From assembly GCF_014838735.1 (NCBI RefSeq), contig NZ_JABUXQ010000009.1, forward strand, positions 1-64,000: DNA of 64,000 bases. The letters are read 5' to 3'. Below the pieces are notes generated by a model. The model saw only the letters and a program-made list of their open reading frames with translations. It was not told the DNA's origin and did no database searches. Below are positions 38,890 through 48,895 of this stretch, one piece after another. The translations under genes and the position numbers were made by a program. This DNA comes from Limosilactobacillus portuensis (GTDB lineage: Bacteria > Bacillota > Bacilli > Lactobacillales > Lactobacillaceae). How positions within the stretch are numbered: position 1 is the first letter of the stretch; each line of letters opens with the position of its first letter.

Positions 38890-40115
38890 ATGGATTCTGA
38901 GCTATCTCCCCTGTGGCGCAAAACATTCTATTCATTGTGGATTGGCTGTTTTATAACCGGGATGGGATTCTCAATGACAATGCCATTCGTTTCACTATTT
39001 ATCAATGAACTTGGTAACTTTTCAAAATTTCAATTAAATTTCTACTCAGGATTAGCATTCGGTGCCACCTTTGTTAGTCAGGCAATTGTTTCACCACTTT
39101 GGGGGGGAGTTTAGCCGACCAAAAAGGGCGGAAATTAATGTGTATGCGGGCCTCTGGGGTAATGGCCTGTACAATCTTTATCACTGGACTTTCACAGTCA
39201 GCGTGGATGATTATTGGAATGCGATTTTTACAGGGTGCTTTCTCTGGATACATTAATAACGCGGCGGCCCTCATTGCTGGTGAAACTCCTCACAGCAAGT
39301 CTGGTTGGGCAATGTCAGCAATCTCAACCGCCGGGATTGCCGGAAACCTTGTTGGACCGCTACTTGGTGGAGTTCTTTCAGGAGCATTCGGCTACCGGGT
39401 CCCCTTCTTCATTACTGGTTTTTTGATGTTCTGTGTCTTTCTAAGCACGACATTCCTAGTTAAGGAACGACATTTCAAACCGATTAAGAAAGAAAAGATG
39501 CGACCAATTAGGGAAGTTATGGCTGAAATTCCTAACCGCAAGCTAATTTTCGTTACTTTCCTAACGACGCTTATCGTTATGGCATCGTCAATGTCAATTA
39601 GCCCAATTATTAGTTTGTACGTCCGTCAATTAATGCATAACCATGGCAACATTGCCTTTGTTGCTGGGATTGTTGCCGCAACTCCGGGATTAGGGACCCT
39701 CATTGCTGCCTCAAAAGTTGGTCACACGATGGACGAAATCGGCCCAGAAAAGGTCCTACGAATCGGACTAATTACTGCCTTTATCCTGTTCATCCCAATG
39801 ACTTTTACCCATTCACCATGGTCACTAGCTTTTTGGCGCTTTCTTCTTGGTTTAGCCAATGCAGCATTAATGCCTGCTGCCCAGACCGTCTTAACACTGA
39901 ATGTGCCAACGGAAGCCTTTGGTCGGGTCTTCAGCATTAACCAGTCATTCCAAGCTGGTGGAGCTGTTTTTGGTTCACTTCTGGGCTCGATCATCTCTGG
40001 ACTATCCTCATACCCGATGGTCTTCGCGATTACCGGACTAACACTATTAATTAATTTTATCTTGATTGTACTAGTACAACCAAAGAAACCAGCTACTAAC
40101 AAGAAAGGTTATTAG
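38890..40115 (+). pseudogene. DHA1-family MFS transporter, frameshifted at a G7 tract
   Basis: The first 74 residues (from ATG 38890, AAAAGGAG upstream) end at a premature stop after SPLWGGV. The rest of the protein continues in another frame as SLADQKGRKLMCMRASG, the conserved loop 2-3 motif A of MFS proteins. The break is at 39101-39107, seven G. Five or eight G would join the frames (WGSLAD or WGGSLAD). Restored, the protein has about 408 residues and 12 segments. Slippage, phase variation or sequencing error are possible. It ends two bases before menG. Confidence 0.85.
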
Positions 40116-40116
40116 T

Positions 40117-40821
40117 ATGACAAAAACAAATCACCTCAAAAACGAATCTGAAGTTAACGAAATGTTTACCAGAGTTGCTCCCAATTATGACAAGCTTAAC
40201 AATATTATTAGTCTTGCGACACAAAAACTCTGGCGAAAAAAGCTTTTAGCTGGTTTAGAATTCAAACCGGGAATTAAGGCTCTTGATGTATGTTGTGGAA
40301 CCGGAGATTTAGCAATTGCACTGGCTAACCGGCTACCCCAAGGACGCGTTACCGGTGTTGACTTTAATGCTGCAATGTTAAAAATTGCTGAGAAAAAAGC
40401 CAAGGCAATCCCGAATCTCATCCTGATTAATGGAAATGCAATGGCCCTCCCATTAGAAGATGAGTCATTTGATATTGTTACGATTGGCTTTGGCTTACGG
40501 AACGTTCCAGATGCAGATAAAGCATTAAGCGAAATTTATCGGGTATTAAAGCCTGGTGGACAATTAGGAGTCCTGGAGATGTCACAGCCGACCAATTCAC
40601 TGATTAAGGTTGGTTGGGAAGCTTACTTTAAAGCATTCCCTTACTTGGCCAAACTTGCTGGTGGCCACGTTAAAGATTACCAGTACCTCAAAAAAACAAG
40701 CCAGCAATTTGTTTCAGCTGATCAATTAGCTAGAATGATGGCTGATGCCGGATTTAAGGCCGTCAACTATTCATCACTTAATTTTGGTGCTGCAGCGATT
40801 CATTTTGGAATTAAAGAATGA
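40117..40821 (+). CDS. menG: Demethylmenaquinone methyltransferase
   Basis: A 234-residue UbiE/MenG methyltransferase. The SAM motif is ALDVCCGTGDLAIALA, followed by FDIVTIGFGLRNVPD and the family signature YRVLKPGGQLGVLEMSQP. It methylates demethylmenaquinone to menaquinone. It begins one base after the MFS stop. With menA and the prenyl synthase it forms a terminal menaquinone set, although the genes for making 1,4-dihydroxy-2-naphthoate are not nearby. Confidence 0.92.
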   Translation: MTKTNHLKNESEVNEMFTRVAPNYDKLNNIISLATQKLWRKKLLAGLEFKPGIKALDVCCGTGDLAIALANRLPQGRVTGVDFNAAMLKIAEKKAKAIPNLILINGNAMALPLEDESFDIVTIGFGLRNVPDADKALSEIYRVLKPGGQLGVLEMSQPTNSLIKVGWEAYFKAFPYLAKLAGGHVKDYQYLKKTSQQFVSADQLARMMADAGFKAVNYSSLNFGAAAIHFGIKE

Positions 40822-40862
40822 ACAAACTACGAATTAGACTCAGTAAATTACTGGTAATAGTT

Positions 40863-40904
40863 AAGGACCAGGAAGAAACAACTTGTTTCTTCCTGGTCCT
40901 TTTC
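40863..40904 (+). terminator. Terminator after menG
   Basis: AAGGACCAGGAAGAAAC pairs with GTTTCTTCCTGGTCCTT around a 5-base loop and a T-rich tail follows. Confidence 0.85.
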
Positions 40905-40924
40905 TTCGTTTACTAGCTTATTGG

Positions 40925-41355
40925 GTTAGGACAATGGAATAGAGATGTGCACAGTAGCTGATTGACTTCTTTCATCAACAAGTTGATAGCAAGAAGTCTA
41001 ATCAGCCTTGCGAGGGTTCACAGACAAAAATAAGTTTTCTGGTTCACTCCTTCGTCACGACCGCCACCTCCGATGCAACATAGCTAAGATCTGCTTGCCA
41101 GGAACTTGCTAGAGCCAGCAACCTCCAGCTTTCTAATACAGCTGAGTAGAAATGTGCTCGCCCTAACGTTCTAGACAACATAGTCAAAACGTGCTCAGCC
41201 TAAGCTCCCTCAAGATAACGTTCTACTGCTACAGAGCCTAGATCTGCTCGCCAGGAACTTGCTAGAGCCAGCAACCTCCTTCCTAGGCGCAAAACGCCTT
41301 CGTCAGGAGAAATTGCTGACTTTCCGCAAGTTCTTTGCTGGCTCGCACTCTAACT
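40925..41355 (-). repeat. Structured repeat, copy 3 (one complete unit plus partial units)
   Basis: The complete unit (about 41244-41352) starts three bases after the menA stop on the minus strand with TAGAGTGCGAGCCAG and ends CTGGCGAGCAG. Nested arms are GAACTTGC/GCAAGTTC, CAGCAA/TTGCTG, CTCC/GGAG and an apical GGCGTTTTGCGCC hairpin. Partial related units lie at about 41090-41215. At 40947-41005 a separate hairpin (GCTGATTGACTTCTT with AAGAAGTCTAATCAGC) belongs to the same cluster. No gene is seen in these 430 bases. Confidence 0.7.
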
Positions 41356-42270
41356 CTATAACACTCCCACCCCATATGTTATTACTTGGGCGAGGGAGCC
41401 GACGAGGAGAATTTTAACAGCACAGGGGAAGGTGCGCTTTTTGACCTGTTCGTGATACAGAAGCTTTGTCTGTTTGATAACAAACGGAATAATCAATAGA
41501 GTAAGCAACATCGTCCAAGGAGCCAAGCAGGCCATGACAGCGGTAATAATTGCTAAAAAGGCAATAACATTTTTAGTAGTAAAACTATTTAGCCCCTGCT
41601 GAACACCAATAAAATGGATAATGGTATGACGGTGGTTATCTTCATCTTCTTGAGCATCACAAATATTATTAGCAAGCATCAGGTTTGAAATCCACAGTTC
41701 ACACGGCAAAGCCACTAACCAAATCTTGATTAAGTTAGTCCAGCTCCAATCAAAGTTACCAGTTTTATTAATATAAACCGAAATCAGCATAATCATAAAG
41801 CCCATCGTAAAACCGGAAAAGAATTCACCGACCGGTAACCCGTTCATCGGGAATGGACCTGACGAATATAAAATTCCCACAGCAAAACAGAAAATTCCCA
41901 TCCAAAGCAGCGGCAACCCAACCCGGGTAACAAGGTAAATTCCCAATCCAGCAGCGACAATACTAAAAATAAGAATCAAGGCTAAGACAAGTTTGGGAGA
42001 AATCTTTTCCCGGCCAATAATATTAGTATTTTTCTTGTAATCCTCAGTATCAACCGCATGATTATAATCATTATAATTATCCATCATATCAACGGCCATA
42101 TTAAAGAGGATCATCGCAATAAAAAAGAGGATTGAGTTAATGAGGTTAAATGAGTGGTAATAATAAACACTCATGCAGACCCCGAGAAGCATCGGGAGGA
42201 TACTAGCAGTTTTGGCTTTAATCTCAACTAACTCTAAAAAGACATCTAATGACACATTCATACTTCCCAT
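41356..42270 (-). CDS. menA: 1,4-dihydroxy-2-naphthoate polyprenyltransferase-like protein
   Basis: A 304-residue UbiA-family membrane prenyltransferase with eight or nine hydrophobic segments. The metal-binding motif is MVDMMDNYNDYNHAVD-like (DMMDNYNDYNHAVD) and the second is NICDAQEDEDN. It would join the polyprenyl chain made by the divergent synthase to DHNA at the membrane. The first ATG (42270) and one three codons in are equally possible starts. Divergent from the prenyl synthase, which makes a coregulated pair likely. Confidence 0.87.
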   Translation of the reverse strand: MGSMNVSLDVFLELVEIKAKTASILPMLLGVCMSVYYYHSFNLINSILFFIAMILFNMAVDMMDNYNDYNHAVDTEDYKKNTNIIGREKISPKLVLALILIFSIVAAGLGIYLVTRVGLPLLWMGIFCFAVGILYSSGPFPMNGLPVGEFFSGFTMGFMIMLISVYINKTGNFDWSWTNLIKIWLVALPCELWISNLMLANNICDAQEDEDNHRHTIIHFIGVQQGLNSFTTKNVIAFLAIITAVMACLAPWTMLLTLLIIPFVIKQTKLLYHEQVKKRTFPCAVKILLVGSLAQVITYGVGVL

Positions 42271-42328
42271 TCATTTAAAAATATTGTTACAATATGATAG
42301 TACACCAATACAAAGGAATTATCATTCA

Positions 42329-43306
42329 ATGGACAAACATTATTTCCGTAGTGACCCACAGCTTAATAACGCACTTCAGGAAGTCAATCACCTGATTAAT
42401 CAGCGAATAACCGTTAATAATACTGATTTGCAGGCGGCACTAAAACAAATGGCTTCAAAGGGTGGCAAGTATCTCCGCCCTGCTTTCTGCCTAACTTTTG
42501 CTCGATTAGGTGGTAAGGATAGTTGGAACAGTTCTAAGTTAATAAAAATTGCCTCCTCATTAGAAATCCTCCACATGGCAACCCTGATTCATGACGATGT
42601 GATTGACGACTCCCCTGAACGACGGGGAGCGCCAAGCATTCAAAAAGCTTTCGGCAAGGATACAGCGGTATATAGTGGTGATTTACTATTTACCGTCTTT
42701 TTCGATTTATTAGTTGAAACCATGGAGAGTTCACCTTATCTGGCAACGAACGCTCAAGCAATGCGCAAGATTCTCGCTGGTGAGCTGGGGCAAATGAACC
42801 AACGCTATCGCCAACAATCACTTCTTGAGTATTATCGGAATATTAACGGCAAAACAGCTACCCTTTTTAGTTTGGCTGCTCAAGAAGGAGCATATTTTGG
42901 CGGTGCCGATGCTAAAACCGTTCACCTCGCTAAACACATCGGGCAAAATATCGGGATTACCTTCCAAATTCTGGATGACATGTTGGACTATACTACCAAT
43001 AAAAAATTAAATAAGCCAATTCTTGAAGACCTCGCTACTGGTGTTTATTCCCTGCCACTTCTCCTAGTCTTAAAAGAGCACTATGAAGAACTTAACCCAT
43101 ACTTGGCAAAAAAGCAGGACATGACAGCCGAAGATACTCAAGCGGTTCAACGATTAGTTAACCAGTATGGCGGTGTTAAGCAAGCCCATGAACTGGCTGG
43201 TAAGTTTACTAATAAATCATTACAATTAATTGATAAATTACCAACAAGTCCTACTCAGAAACTTCTTAAAAAAGTAACCACCCAACTCTTGAACCGCTCA
43301 ATGTAA
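42329..43306 (+). CDS. Polyprenyl diphosphate synthase (menaquinone side chain)
   Basis: A 325-residue trans-polyprenyl synthase. The first Asp-rich motif is LIHDDVIDDSPERRG and the second ITFQILDDMLDY; GKYLRPAF and the KTA in NGKTATLF are also present. It elongates FPP or GPP with IPP to a long chain for quinones. The frame is open upstream to 42173, but AAAGGAA ten bases before ATG 42329 and the family N-terminus fix the start there. Whether it needs a small HepS-like partner cannot be told. Confidence 0.9.
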   Translation: MDKHYFRSDPQLNNALQEVNHLINQRITVNNTDLQAALKQMASKGGKYLRPAFCLTFARLGGKDSWNSSKLIKIASSLEILHMATLIHDDVIDDSPERRGAPSIQKAFGKDTAVYSGDLLFTVFFDLLVETMESSPYLATNAQAMRKILAGELGQMNQRYRQQSLLEYYRNINGKTATLFSLAAQEGAYFGGADAKTVHLAKHIGQNIGITFQILDDMLDYTTNKKLNKPILEDLATGVYSLPLLLVLKEHYEELNPYLAKKQDMTAEDTQAVQRLVNQYGGVKQAHELAGKFTNKSLQLIDKLPTSPTQKLLKKVTTQLLNRSM

Positions 43307-43327
43307 AAATAAGGAAGTTAAGCTAAA

Positions 43328-44041
43328 TTGAAACGTCAAGTATACATTTTATATCTTCTTACCATGGCCCTATTAGCGGTTATTTCGGTTCTATTAATCG
43401 CATTTGACTTTGCTCATGAGCTTAATATCAATAATGAACCTTTCAAGGCAGTTAATGATGGAATCCTGGTTATTTTTACAATTGATTACTTTACCCGGTT
43501 TTACCTTGCAAAGGATAAGAAAAAGTTCTTCAAGCATAATATTTTTGATCTGCTTTCAATTATCCCCGTTAATGGTCTTGCATGGATTTTCCGGTGGAAT
43601 CGGGTTAGTCGAGTTTTCACTTTCTTACGAATCGTTCGGCTAATTGGATTAACTGGGCGGTTAAATCGGTTTATCGAGAAGGATGGTCTTCTGTACTACC
43701 TTTATGTAACTTGCGCGGTCCTTCTGATTTCTGCTTCGATGTACAGCATCTCTGAAGGTACTCATTTTTCCACCGCTCTTTGGTGGGCAATTACTACGGC
43801 CTCAACAGTTGGTTATGGTGATATTTCACCTACCACCACGATCGGCCGCATTGCTGGTGTCCTATTAATGCTCGTGGGAATTGGGTTAATCGGGGTTATT
43901 ACCAGTACAATTACCGATTATTTCTCCCAAGAAGACAATAACCAAATCCAAGATAAATTAGACCAGATTGAAAGAGAAAACCAGGAATTGCGCAAAGAAT
44001 TGCAAGAGTTAAATGAACACTTGAATCACCTTACTAAATGA
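43328..44041 (+). CDS. Voltage-gated-type potassium channel
   Basis: A 237-residue six-segment ion channel. The S4-like helix WRNRVSRVFTFLRIVRLIGLT carries regularly spaced arginines, the pore has the K+ filter TVGYGD, and a coiled-coil tail (QIQDKLDQIERENQELRKELQELNEHL) closes the protein and probably tetramerises it. It starts at TTG with AAGGAAG, 21 bases behind the prenyl synthase, so they may share a transcript. Confidence 0.9.
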   Translation: MKRQVYILYLLTMALLAVISVLLIAFDFAHELNINNEPFKAVNDGILVIFTIDYFTRFYLAKDKKKFFKHNIFDLLSIIPVNGLAWIFRWNRVSRVFTFLRIVRLIGLTGRLNRFIEKDGLLYYLYVTCAVLLISASMYSISEGTHFSTALWWAITTASTVGYGDISPTTTIGRIAGVLLMLVGIGLIGVITSTITDYFSQEDNNQIQDKLDQIERENQELRKELQELNEHLNHLTK

Positions 44042-44068
44042 TCAGCATCAACTGATCATTTTTTAAAT
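44036..44068 (+). terminator. Terminator at the K+ channel stop
   Basis: AAATGATCAG pairs with CTGATCATTT around a 6-base loop and T6 follows. The stem includes the stop codon. Confidence 0.8.
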
Positions 44069-44226
44069 TATTTTTTCTTAGAATAATTTTGCATATATTC
44101 ATCTAGATCAATACCATTCTTTATGTTAACCGGTTAGCATAGAGCTGAAATTAATCATTAGTTTACCAATTTACTAATTACCCTTTTAGTAAAATTTTAC
44201 GTTTATAAAATGAGAGTTTCTTTACT

Positions 44227-44240
44227 TGTAAGCGTTTGCA
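44227..44240 (+). promoter_or_regulatory. CcpA-binding cre site upstream of the alcohol dehydrogenase
   Basis: TGTAAGCGTTTGCA matches the cre consensus TGWAANCGNTNNCA at every position. It lies about 90 bases before the start codon, so carbon catabolite control of this gene is expected. Confidence 0.7.
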
Positions 44241-44327
44241 AGCAAAATAAACCTATGTTACATTGACCATAGTGATTCGGATCATAGTTGTTAACTAACT
44301 GTTTTACTAAGTTGGGAGGCTAACAAA

Positions 44328-45353
44328 ATGAAAGCTGCCGTTGTTCGTAAAGATTGTGATGGATACTTTGATGTTAAGGATGTTACTCTTCGTGACTTAA
44401 AACCGGGTGAGGCCCTAGTAAAAATTGAATATTGCGGTTTATGTCATACCGATTTACACGTTGCTGCTGGTGATTTTGGTAAGGTTCCAGGTAGAATTAC
44501 CGGTCATGAAGGAGTTGGTCGCGTTGTTAAGGTTGGGCCAAATGTAACCAGCCTTAAAATTGGCGATCGGGTATCAGTTGCCTGGTTCTTCTCTGGTTGT
44601 GGACACTGTGAATACTGCATTACTGGTAACGAGTCACTTTGCCGTCACGTTGAAAATGCTGGTTATACTGTCGATGGGGCAATGGCTGAATACTGCATTG
44701 TGAAAGCTAATTACGCTGTTAAAGTTCCGGAAAATCTTGATCCTATCAAGGCTACTTCCGTTACCTGTGCTGGAGTAACCACTTACAAAGCAATTAAGAC
44801 TAGTCAAATTCGTCCTGGTCAATGGTTAGTAATCTATGGTGCTGGGGGGTTAGGTAATCTGGGCGTTCAATGGGCGAAAAATGTTTTTAAGGCCCATGTA
44901 ATTGCCGTTGATATTAGTGATGAAAAGCTCCAAGCCGTTAAAGAGGCTGGTGCGGATATGGTTATTAACTCTGCCAAGGTTGATCCTGCAAAGGAGATTC
45001 AAGATAAGATTGGCGGAGCACAGGCAGCAGTTGTTACTGCTACTGCAGCGATTTGTTACGATCAGGCACTTGCTTCTGTTCGTGCCGGTGGGAAGGTTGT
45101 TGCAATTTCACTGCCAAAAGGAAACATCGACGTTCCAATCACTAAAACAGTCCTTGATGGGATTGAAATTGTCGGTTCATTAGTTGGTACCCGACAAGAC
45201 TTAGCTGAAGCCTTTGAATTGACAGCTGAAGGAGCCATTAACCCAATTGTTCACACGCGAAAGTTATCCGAAATCAATGATATTGTTGACGAAATGAAGA
45301 ATGGTAAAATTGTTGGTCGAATGGTTGTTGATTTTACTAATGGCGCTAATTAA
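44328..45353 (+). CDS. adhP: Zinc-dependent alcohol dehydrogenase (AdhP type)
   Basis: A 341-residue MDR-family dehydrogenase. Catalytic zinc ligands are Cys and His in CGLCHTDLH and GHEGVG, plus a distal Cys. Structural zinc cysteines are in [16 protein letters not shown]. The NAD site is [14 protein letters not shown]. It reduces acetaldehyde to ethanol, reoxidising NADH as heterofermenters need. AAGTTGGGAGGC precedes the ATG. Complete, monocistronic, with cre control. Confidence 0.93.
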   Translation: MKAAVVRKDCDGYFDVKDVTLRDLKPGEALVKIEYCGLCHTDLHVAAGDFGKVPGRITGHEGVGRVVKVGPNVTSLKIGDRVSVAWFFSGCGHCEYCITGNESLCRHVENAGYTVDGAMAEYCIVKANYAVKVPENLDPIKATSVTCAGVTTYKAIKTSQIRPGQWLVIYGAGGLGNLGVQWAKNVFKAHVIAVDISDEKLQAVKEAGADMVINSAKVDPAKEIQDKIGGAQAAVVTATAAICYDQALASVRAGGKVVAISLPKGNIDVPITKTVLDGIEIVGSLVGTRQDLAEAFELTAEGAINPIVHTRKLSEINDIVDEMKNGKIVGRMVVDFTNGAN

Positions 45354-45368
45354 ACATTAATAAATAAT

Positions 45369-45412
45369 AAAATCACCTTTAACCACTTCTAGCAGTTAAA
45401 GGTGATTTTATG
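45369..45412. terminator. Bidirectional terminator between adhP and pyrD
   Basis: AAAATCACCTTTAAC pairs with GTTAAAGGTGATTTTA around an 11-base loop; A and T tracts allow both directions. Confidence 0.85.
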
Positions 45413-45438
45413 TCTATAAACATGTTCAGAGCCACAAT

Positions 45439-46356
45439 TTACATTTTTAATTCTGCAAGTGAGCCAATGCCAACCCGGGCCATTGCTTGCGGTAATTGCT
45501 CAATAATGCGTGGCATTGCCAAAGCGTCGTGAAAGTGCGCAGAACCAACCTGAACAGCTGACGCACCGGCTAAGAAAAATTCAATAACGTCTTCTGCAGA
45601 GGAAATTCCTCCTTCACCGATGATCGGAATGTTCACTGCATGGGAAACCTGATAAATCATCCGAATAGCTAGTGGTTTAATTGCGGTTCCTGAGAGACCA
45701 CCCATGACATTTCCCAGAACCGGCTTCCGGGTTTTCAGATTAATCTTCATCCCCAGTAAAGTATTTATCATACTTAAACCATCAGCACCCCCTGCTTCAA
45801 CCGCCTGAGCAATTTCTACAATATCGTTAACGTTAGGAGTTAATTTAACATAAACCGGGACATCGCCACTAACAGCTTTAACTGCCTTAGTTAACTTTTC
45901 GGCAACTTGCGGATCAGTTCCGAAGGCCATCCCGCCATGTTTAACGTTGGGACACGAAATATTCAGCTCTAATGCATCAACTAATCCAGTTGCGGCTAAG
46001 TGTTCTGTAACCATTACATAATCCTCAACACTTGCGCCACCAATACTTGCTACTAAAGGAAGGTCAGGATATTGGTGTTTAAGATGAGGAATTTTTTCTT
46101 CTGCGACCACCTTTACCCCAGGATTAGTTAAGCCGACTGAATTCAACACCCCATCGTCCAATACCGCAATCTGCGGTTGGGGATTTCCCGTTCGCGCTTG
46201 GGGAGTCGTAGTTTTGATTACGATTGCGCCTAGTCGGTTAAGATCATACTTCCGTGCTTGAGGGACATCGCCAAAGCCAAATGTCCCGGACGCTGGCATT
46301 ACTGGATTCTTCATTTTTAGGCCAGGCAATTTTACGGCAAGACGAACATCAGTCAT
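45439..46356 (-). CDS. pyrD: Dihydroorotate dehydrogenase, class 1 catalytic subunit
   Basis: A 305-residue FMN enzyme. The catalytic base Cys is in [13 protein letters not shown], typical of class 1B; class 2 enzymes have Ser and an N-terminal membrane helix. It oxidises dihydroorotate to orotate. The usual electron-transfer partner PyrK is not adjacent. Its start overlaps the pyrC stop by one base. Confidence 0.92.
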   Translation of the reverse strand: MTDVRLAVKLPGLKMKNPVMPASGTFGFGDVPQARKYDLNRLGAIVIKTTTPQARTGNPQPQIAVLDDGVLNSVGLTNPGVKVVAEEKIPHLKHQYPDLPLVASIGGASVEDYVMVTEHLAATGLVDALELNISCPNVKHGGMAFGTDPQVAEKLTKAVKAVSGDVPVYVKLTPNVNDIVEIAQAVEAGGADGLSMINTLLGMKINLKTRKPVLGNVMGGLSGTAIKPLAIRMIYQVSHAVNIPIIGEGGISSAEDVIEFFLAGASAVQVGSAHFHDALAMPRIIEQLPQAMARVGIGSLAELKM

Positions 46357-47651
46357 TATTCTTCCTCCCCATTTCGTGAATAAGCAACCTTTCCATCAAC
46401 TAGGGTTAAATCAGTGGTTCCATAAACTCGTTGACCGGTGAATGGATTGTTAACCCCCTTAGAAAGGTAGGAGTCTTCAGTAATTTCCCGCTCTGTATTC
46501 AGATCAAAAATTGTAATATCAGCTGGCTTGCCAGGTTCTAGGTGTCCAGCCTGGTCTAAGCCAAATTGTTCTGCCGGAATTGTACTCATCCAATTTAATA
46601 GCTGGGTTAAACTAAAGATCCCTGGACGAACAAACTTCGTGTAAAGCATTTCAAATGCGGTCTCACTCCCGGTAATCCCGTTAGCTGCACCGCGCATGTC
46701 ATCTTGTGGTTTTTCCTTTCGTGAATGAGGAGCATGATCAGTCGCAATCATATCAATTGTTCCGTCAAGCAACCCTTCAATAACAGCTTGGCGATCCTCT
46801 TCATGCCGCAACGGCGGATTCATCTTAAGGTATGAGTTATTTGCTGGAATGTCTTTGTCAGCAAGCAAGAGGTGGTGTGGTGTCACTTCACAGGTAACGT
46901 TAACCCCCTCTTTCTTTGCCAAACGAACAAGTTCAACACTTTCCTTCGTTGACACATGGCAGATATGATAATGAACCCCGGTTGCCTTTGCAAGGACAAG
47001 GTCACGCGCTACCTGGGCCGATTCGGAAACACTCGGTGCCCCGGGTAAGCCTAATTCTTCAGCTCGCTTTCCGGCAGTCATTACGCCACCAAAGAGAAGT
47101 GAATTATCTTCAACGTGAGCTGCTAATGGCAAACCAACCTTAGCGGCACCCTCCATTGCTCGATACATGGTTCCGGCAGTTTGAATTCCACTACCGTCAT
47201 TACTGAAAGCAAAGGCTCCCGCATCCTTCATTGCTTGAAAATCAACCGGCTGATCACCTTGACGGTTAACCGTGACGCTTGAATATTGAGCCACGTGAAC
47301 AACTCCGGTCTGCTGATTATGTTTAATCATTTGCTGCATTTTTTCAGAAGTATCTGGAACCGGATCAACGTTTGGCATTGCACCAACAGTTGTAAAACCA
47401 CCATGGGCAGCAGCCTTACTTCCAGTTTCTACCGTTTCCTTATAGGTAAGTCCTGGATCCCGGAAGTGAACGTGAACATCAACTAAGCCGGGAGCAACTA
47501 ATTTCCCGCTAGCGTCAATTAGCTTATTAACACTATCTTCAGCAACTAAATTCTTGCCAAGTGCCTGGATCTTACCATCCTTAATCAGAACATCCGTATC
47601 TACTAGCCGACCGTCAACAAAACAGCGGCCACCCTTAATTAGCATTCTCAT
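46356..47651 (-). CDS. pyrC: Dihydroorotase
   Basis: A 431-residue type I dihydroorotase of the amidohydrolase superfamily. Metal ligands appear in [27 protein letters not shown] and [14 protein letters not shown]. It cyclises carbamoyl-aspartate to dihydroorotate. Overlaps with pyrB and pyrD of one base each indicate strict coupling. Complete. Confidence 0.95.
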   Translation of the reverse strand: MRMLIKGGRCFVDGRLVDTDVLIKDGKIQALGKNLVAEDSVNKLIDASGKLVAPGLVDVHVHFRDPGLTYKETVETGSKAAAHGGFTTVGAMPNVDPVPDTSEKMQQMIKHNQQTGVVHVAQYSSVTVNRQGDQPVDFQAMKDAGAFAFSNDGSGIQTAGTMYRAMEGAAKVGLPLAAHVEDNSLLFGGVMTAGKRAEELGLPGAPSVSESAQVARDLVLAKATGVHYHICHVSTKESVELVRLAKKEGVNVTCEVTPHHLLLADKDIPANNSYLKMNPPLRHEEDRQAVIEGLLDGTIDMIATDHAPHSRKEKPQDDMRGAANGITGSETAFEMLYTKFVRPGIFSLTQLLNWMSTIPAEQFGLDQAGHLEPGKPADITIFDLNTEREITEDSYLSKGVNNPFTGQRVYGTTDLTLVDGKVAYSRNGEEE

Positions 47652-48607
47652 TAGTCTAAGCCACCCAACTTTCGACCGCGAAGAACTGCTTCTAACATTG
47701 CCATCCGCATGAAGACACCATTTTGCATTTGCTCATAGAACTTGCAGTTAGGTGCTTCAACCAGACTACCTGCTAATTCAACATCGTGGTTGATCGGACC
47801 TGGGTGCATGATAATCGCATTCTTTTTCATCCGGTTGTAACGGGCTTCGTTAATTCCGTACTTTTCATGGTAGGATTCAGCAGAGAATTTTGCTTCGTTA
47901 GCATCCCCGGCATGCCGTTCGTGTTGAATCCGGAGAAGCATTAAGACATCCATTTCACCAACCAGGTCATCGAGTGGCATAAACTTACCATACTTGTCAT
48001 AAGCATGGTCATACCAATAATCAGGACCAGAGAAGTAAACCGAAGCACCAAGGCGGTTCAAGATTTCCATGTTACTTCCTGCAACCCGTGAATTAGTAAT
48101 GTCACCAATGATTCCAACCTTTAAGCCATCAAAGTGACCAAAATGTTCATGAATGGTCATCATATCAAGCATACTTTGAGAAGGGTGCTGACCAGAACCA
48201 TCACCGGCGTTCACAATGCCCATATTCAAATGTGAACCTGCTTGAGGGTGAATCAATGGTTCGTAGTAAGCATTAGTTGAGTGACGAATAACTGCCAGGT
48301 CAACACCAAGGGCATCCATTACTAACATGGTGTCATACATCGTTTCACCCTTTTTGACTGAACTGTGTTGTGGATCAAAGAAAATATCAGTTAACCCAAG
48401 TCGCTTTTCCGCAACTTCAAAACTTGTGTGAGTCCGAGTTGAGTTCTCAAAGAAGGCGTTGGTAACATAAACTGGTTCTGTCAGCTTTGGTGTCTCACCA
48501 CCATCTTTGTAAAATTCAGCGCGGTGAATCAATGATAATACTTGTTCAGAGGATAAATCCTCAACAGTAACAAAGTGGGGGAGCTTAACTAATGGTAATT
48601 CAGTCAT
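47651..48607 (-). CDS. pyrB: Aspartate carbamoyltransferase
   Basis: A 318-residue catalytic chain. The carbamoyl-phosphate site is [20 protein letters not shown], and the aspartate loop is LLRIQHERH. It is the first gene of pyrBCD and lies directly behind the PyrR attenuator. No regulatory chain (PyrI) is present, as expected in Firmicutes. The remaining pyr genes are outside the window. Confidence 0.95.
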   Translation of the reverse strand: MTELPLVKLPHFVTVEDLSSEQVLSLIHRAEFYKDGGETPKLTEPVYVTNAFFENSTRTHTSFEVAEKRLGLTDIFFDPQHSSVKKGETMYDTMLVMDALGVDLAVIRHSTNAYYEPLIHPQAGSHLNMGIVNAGDGSGQHPSQSMLDMMTIHEHFGHFDGLKVGIIGDITNSRVAGSNMEILNRLGASVYFSGPDYWYDHAYDKYGKFMPLDDLVGEMDVLMLLRIQHERHAGDANEAKFSAESYHEKYGINEARYNRMKKNAIIMHPGPINHDVELAGSLVEAPNCKFYEQMQNGVFMRMAMLEAVLRGRKLGGLD

Positions 48608-48647
48608 AATTGAATTAACTTCCTTTATCTAAAAATTTGTCCTAAAG

Positions 48648-48744
48648 AAAAACACCAGGCGTAATGGAGGCCTGGTGTTAACGAATTTTTTTAAAGTTAG
48701 TTAATCTTACTTTGAAAAAGTCGTCTTTCTAGCCTCACGGGACT
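48648..48744 (-). promoter_or_regulatory. PyrR-dependent attenuator of pyrBCD
   Basis: On the minus strand AGTCCCGTGAGGCT (48731-48744) matches the PyrR-binding loop consensus (AGUCCNGNGAGGCU). About 50 bases downstream AACACCAGGC pairs with GCCTGGTGTT and T-rich sequence follows (48648-48680): an intrinsic terminator before pyrB. PyrR with UMP would stabilise the anti-antiterminator and stop transcription. Confidence 0.85.
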
Positions 48745-48895
48745 AAATTAAAGGACATTGATTGTTGCTAATAATGTACTCTGATTGATGCCAAATGTCA
48801 AATGAATTTTTAAATTAACTATGCTAGAAAGAATAGTTAAAAGAACAAGCTCCCTTCCCAATTTAACGTATAATAAGAAGATCACGGGAGGGATA

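Noticed and set aside
44241-44327. Rex operator upstream of the alcohol dehydrogenase
   Set aside because: No TTGTGAA-N4-TTCACAA-like sequence is found; only the cre site is convincing.
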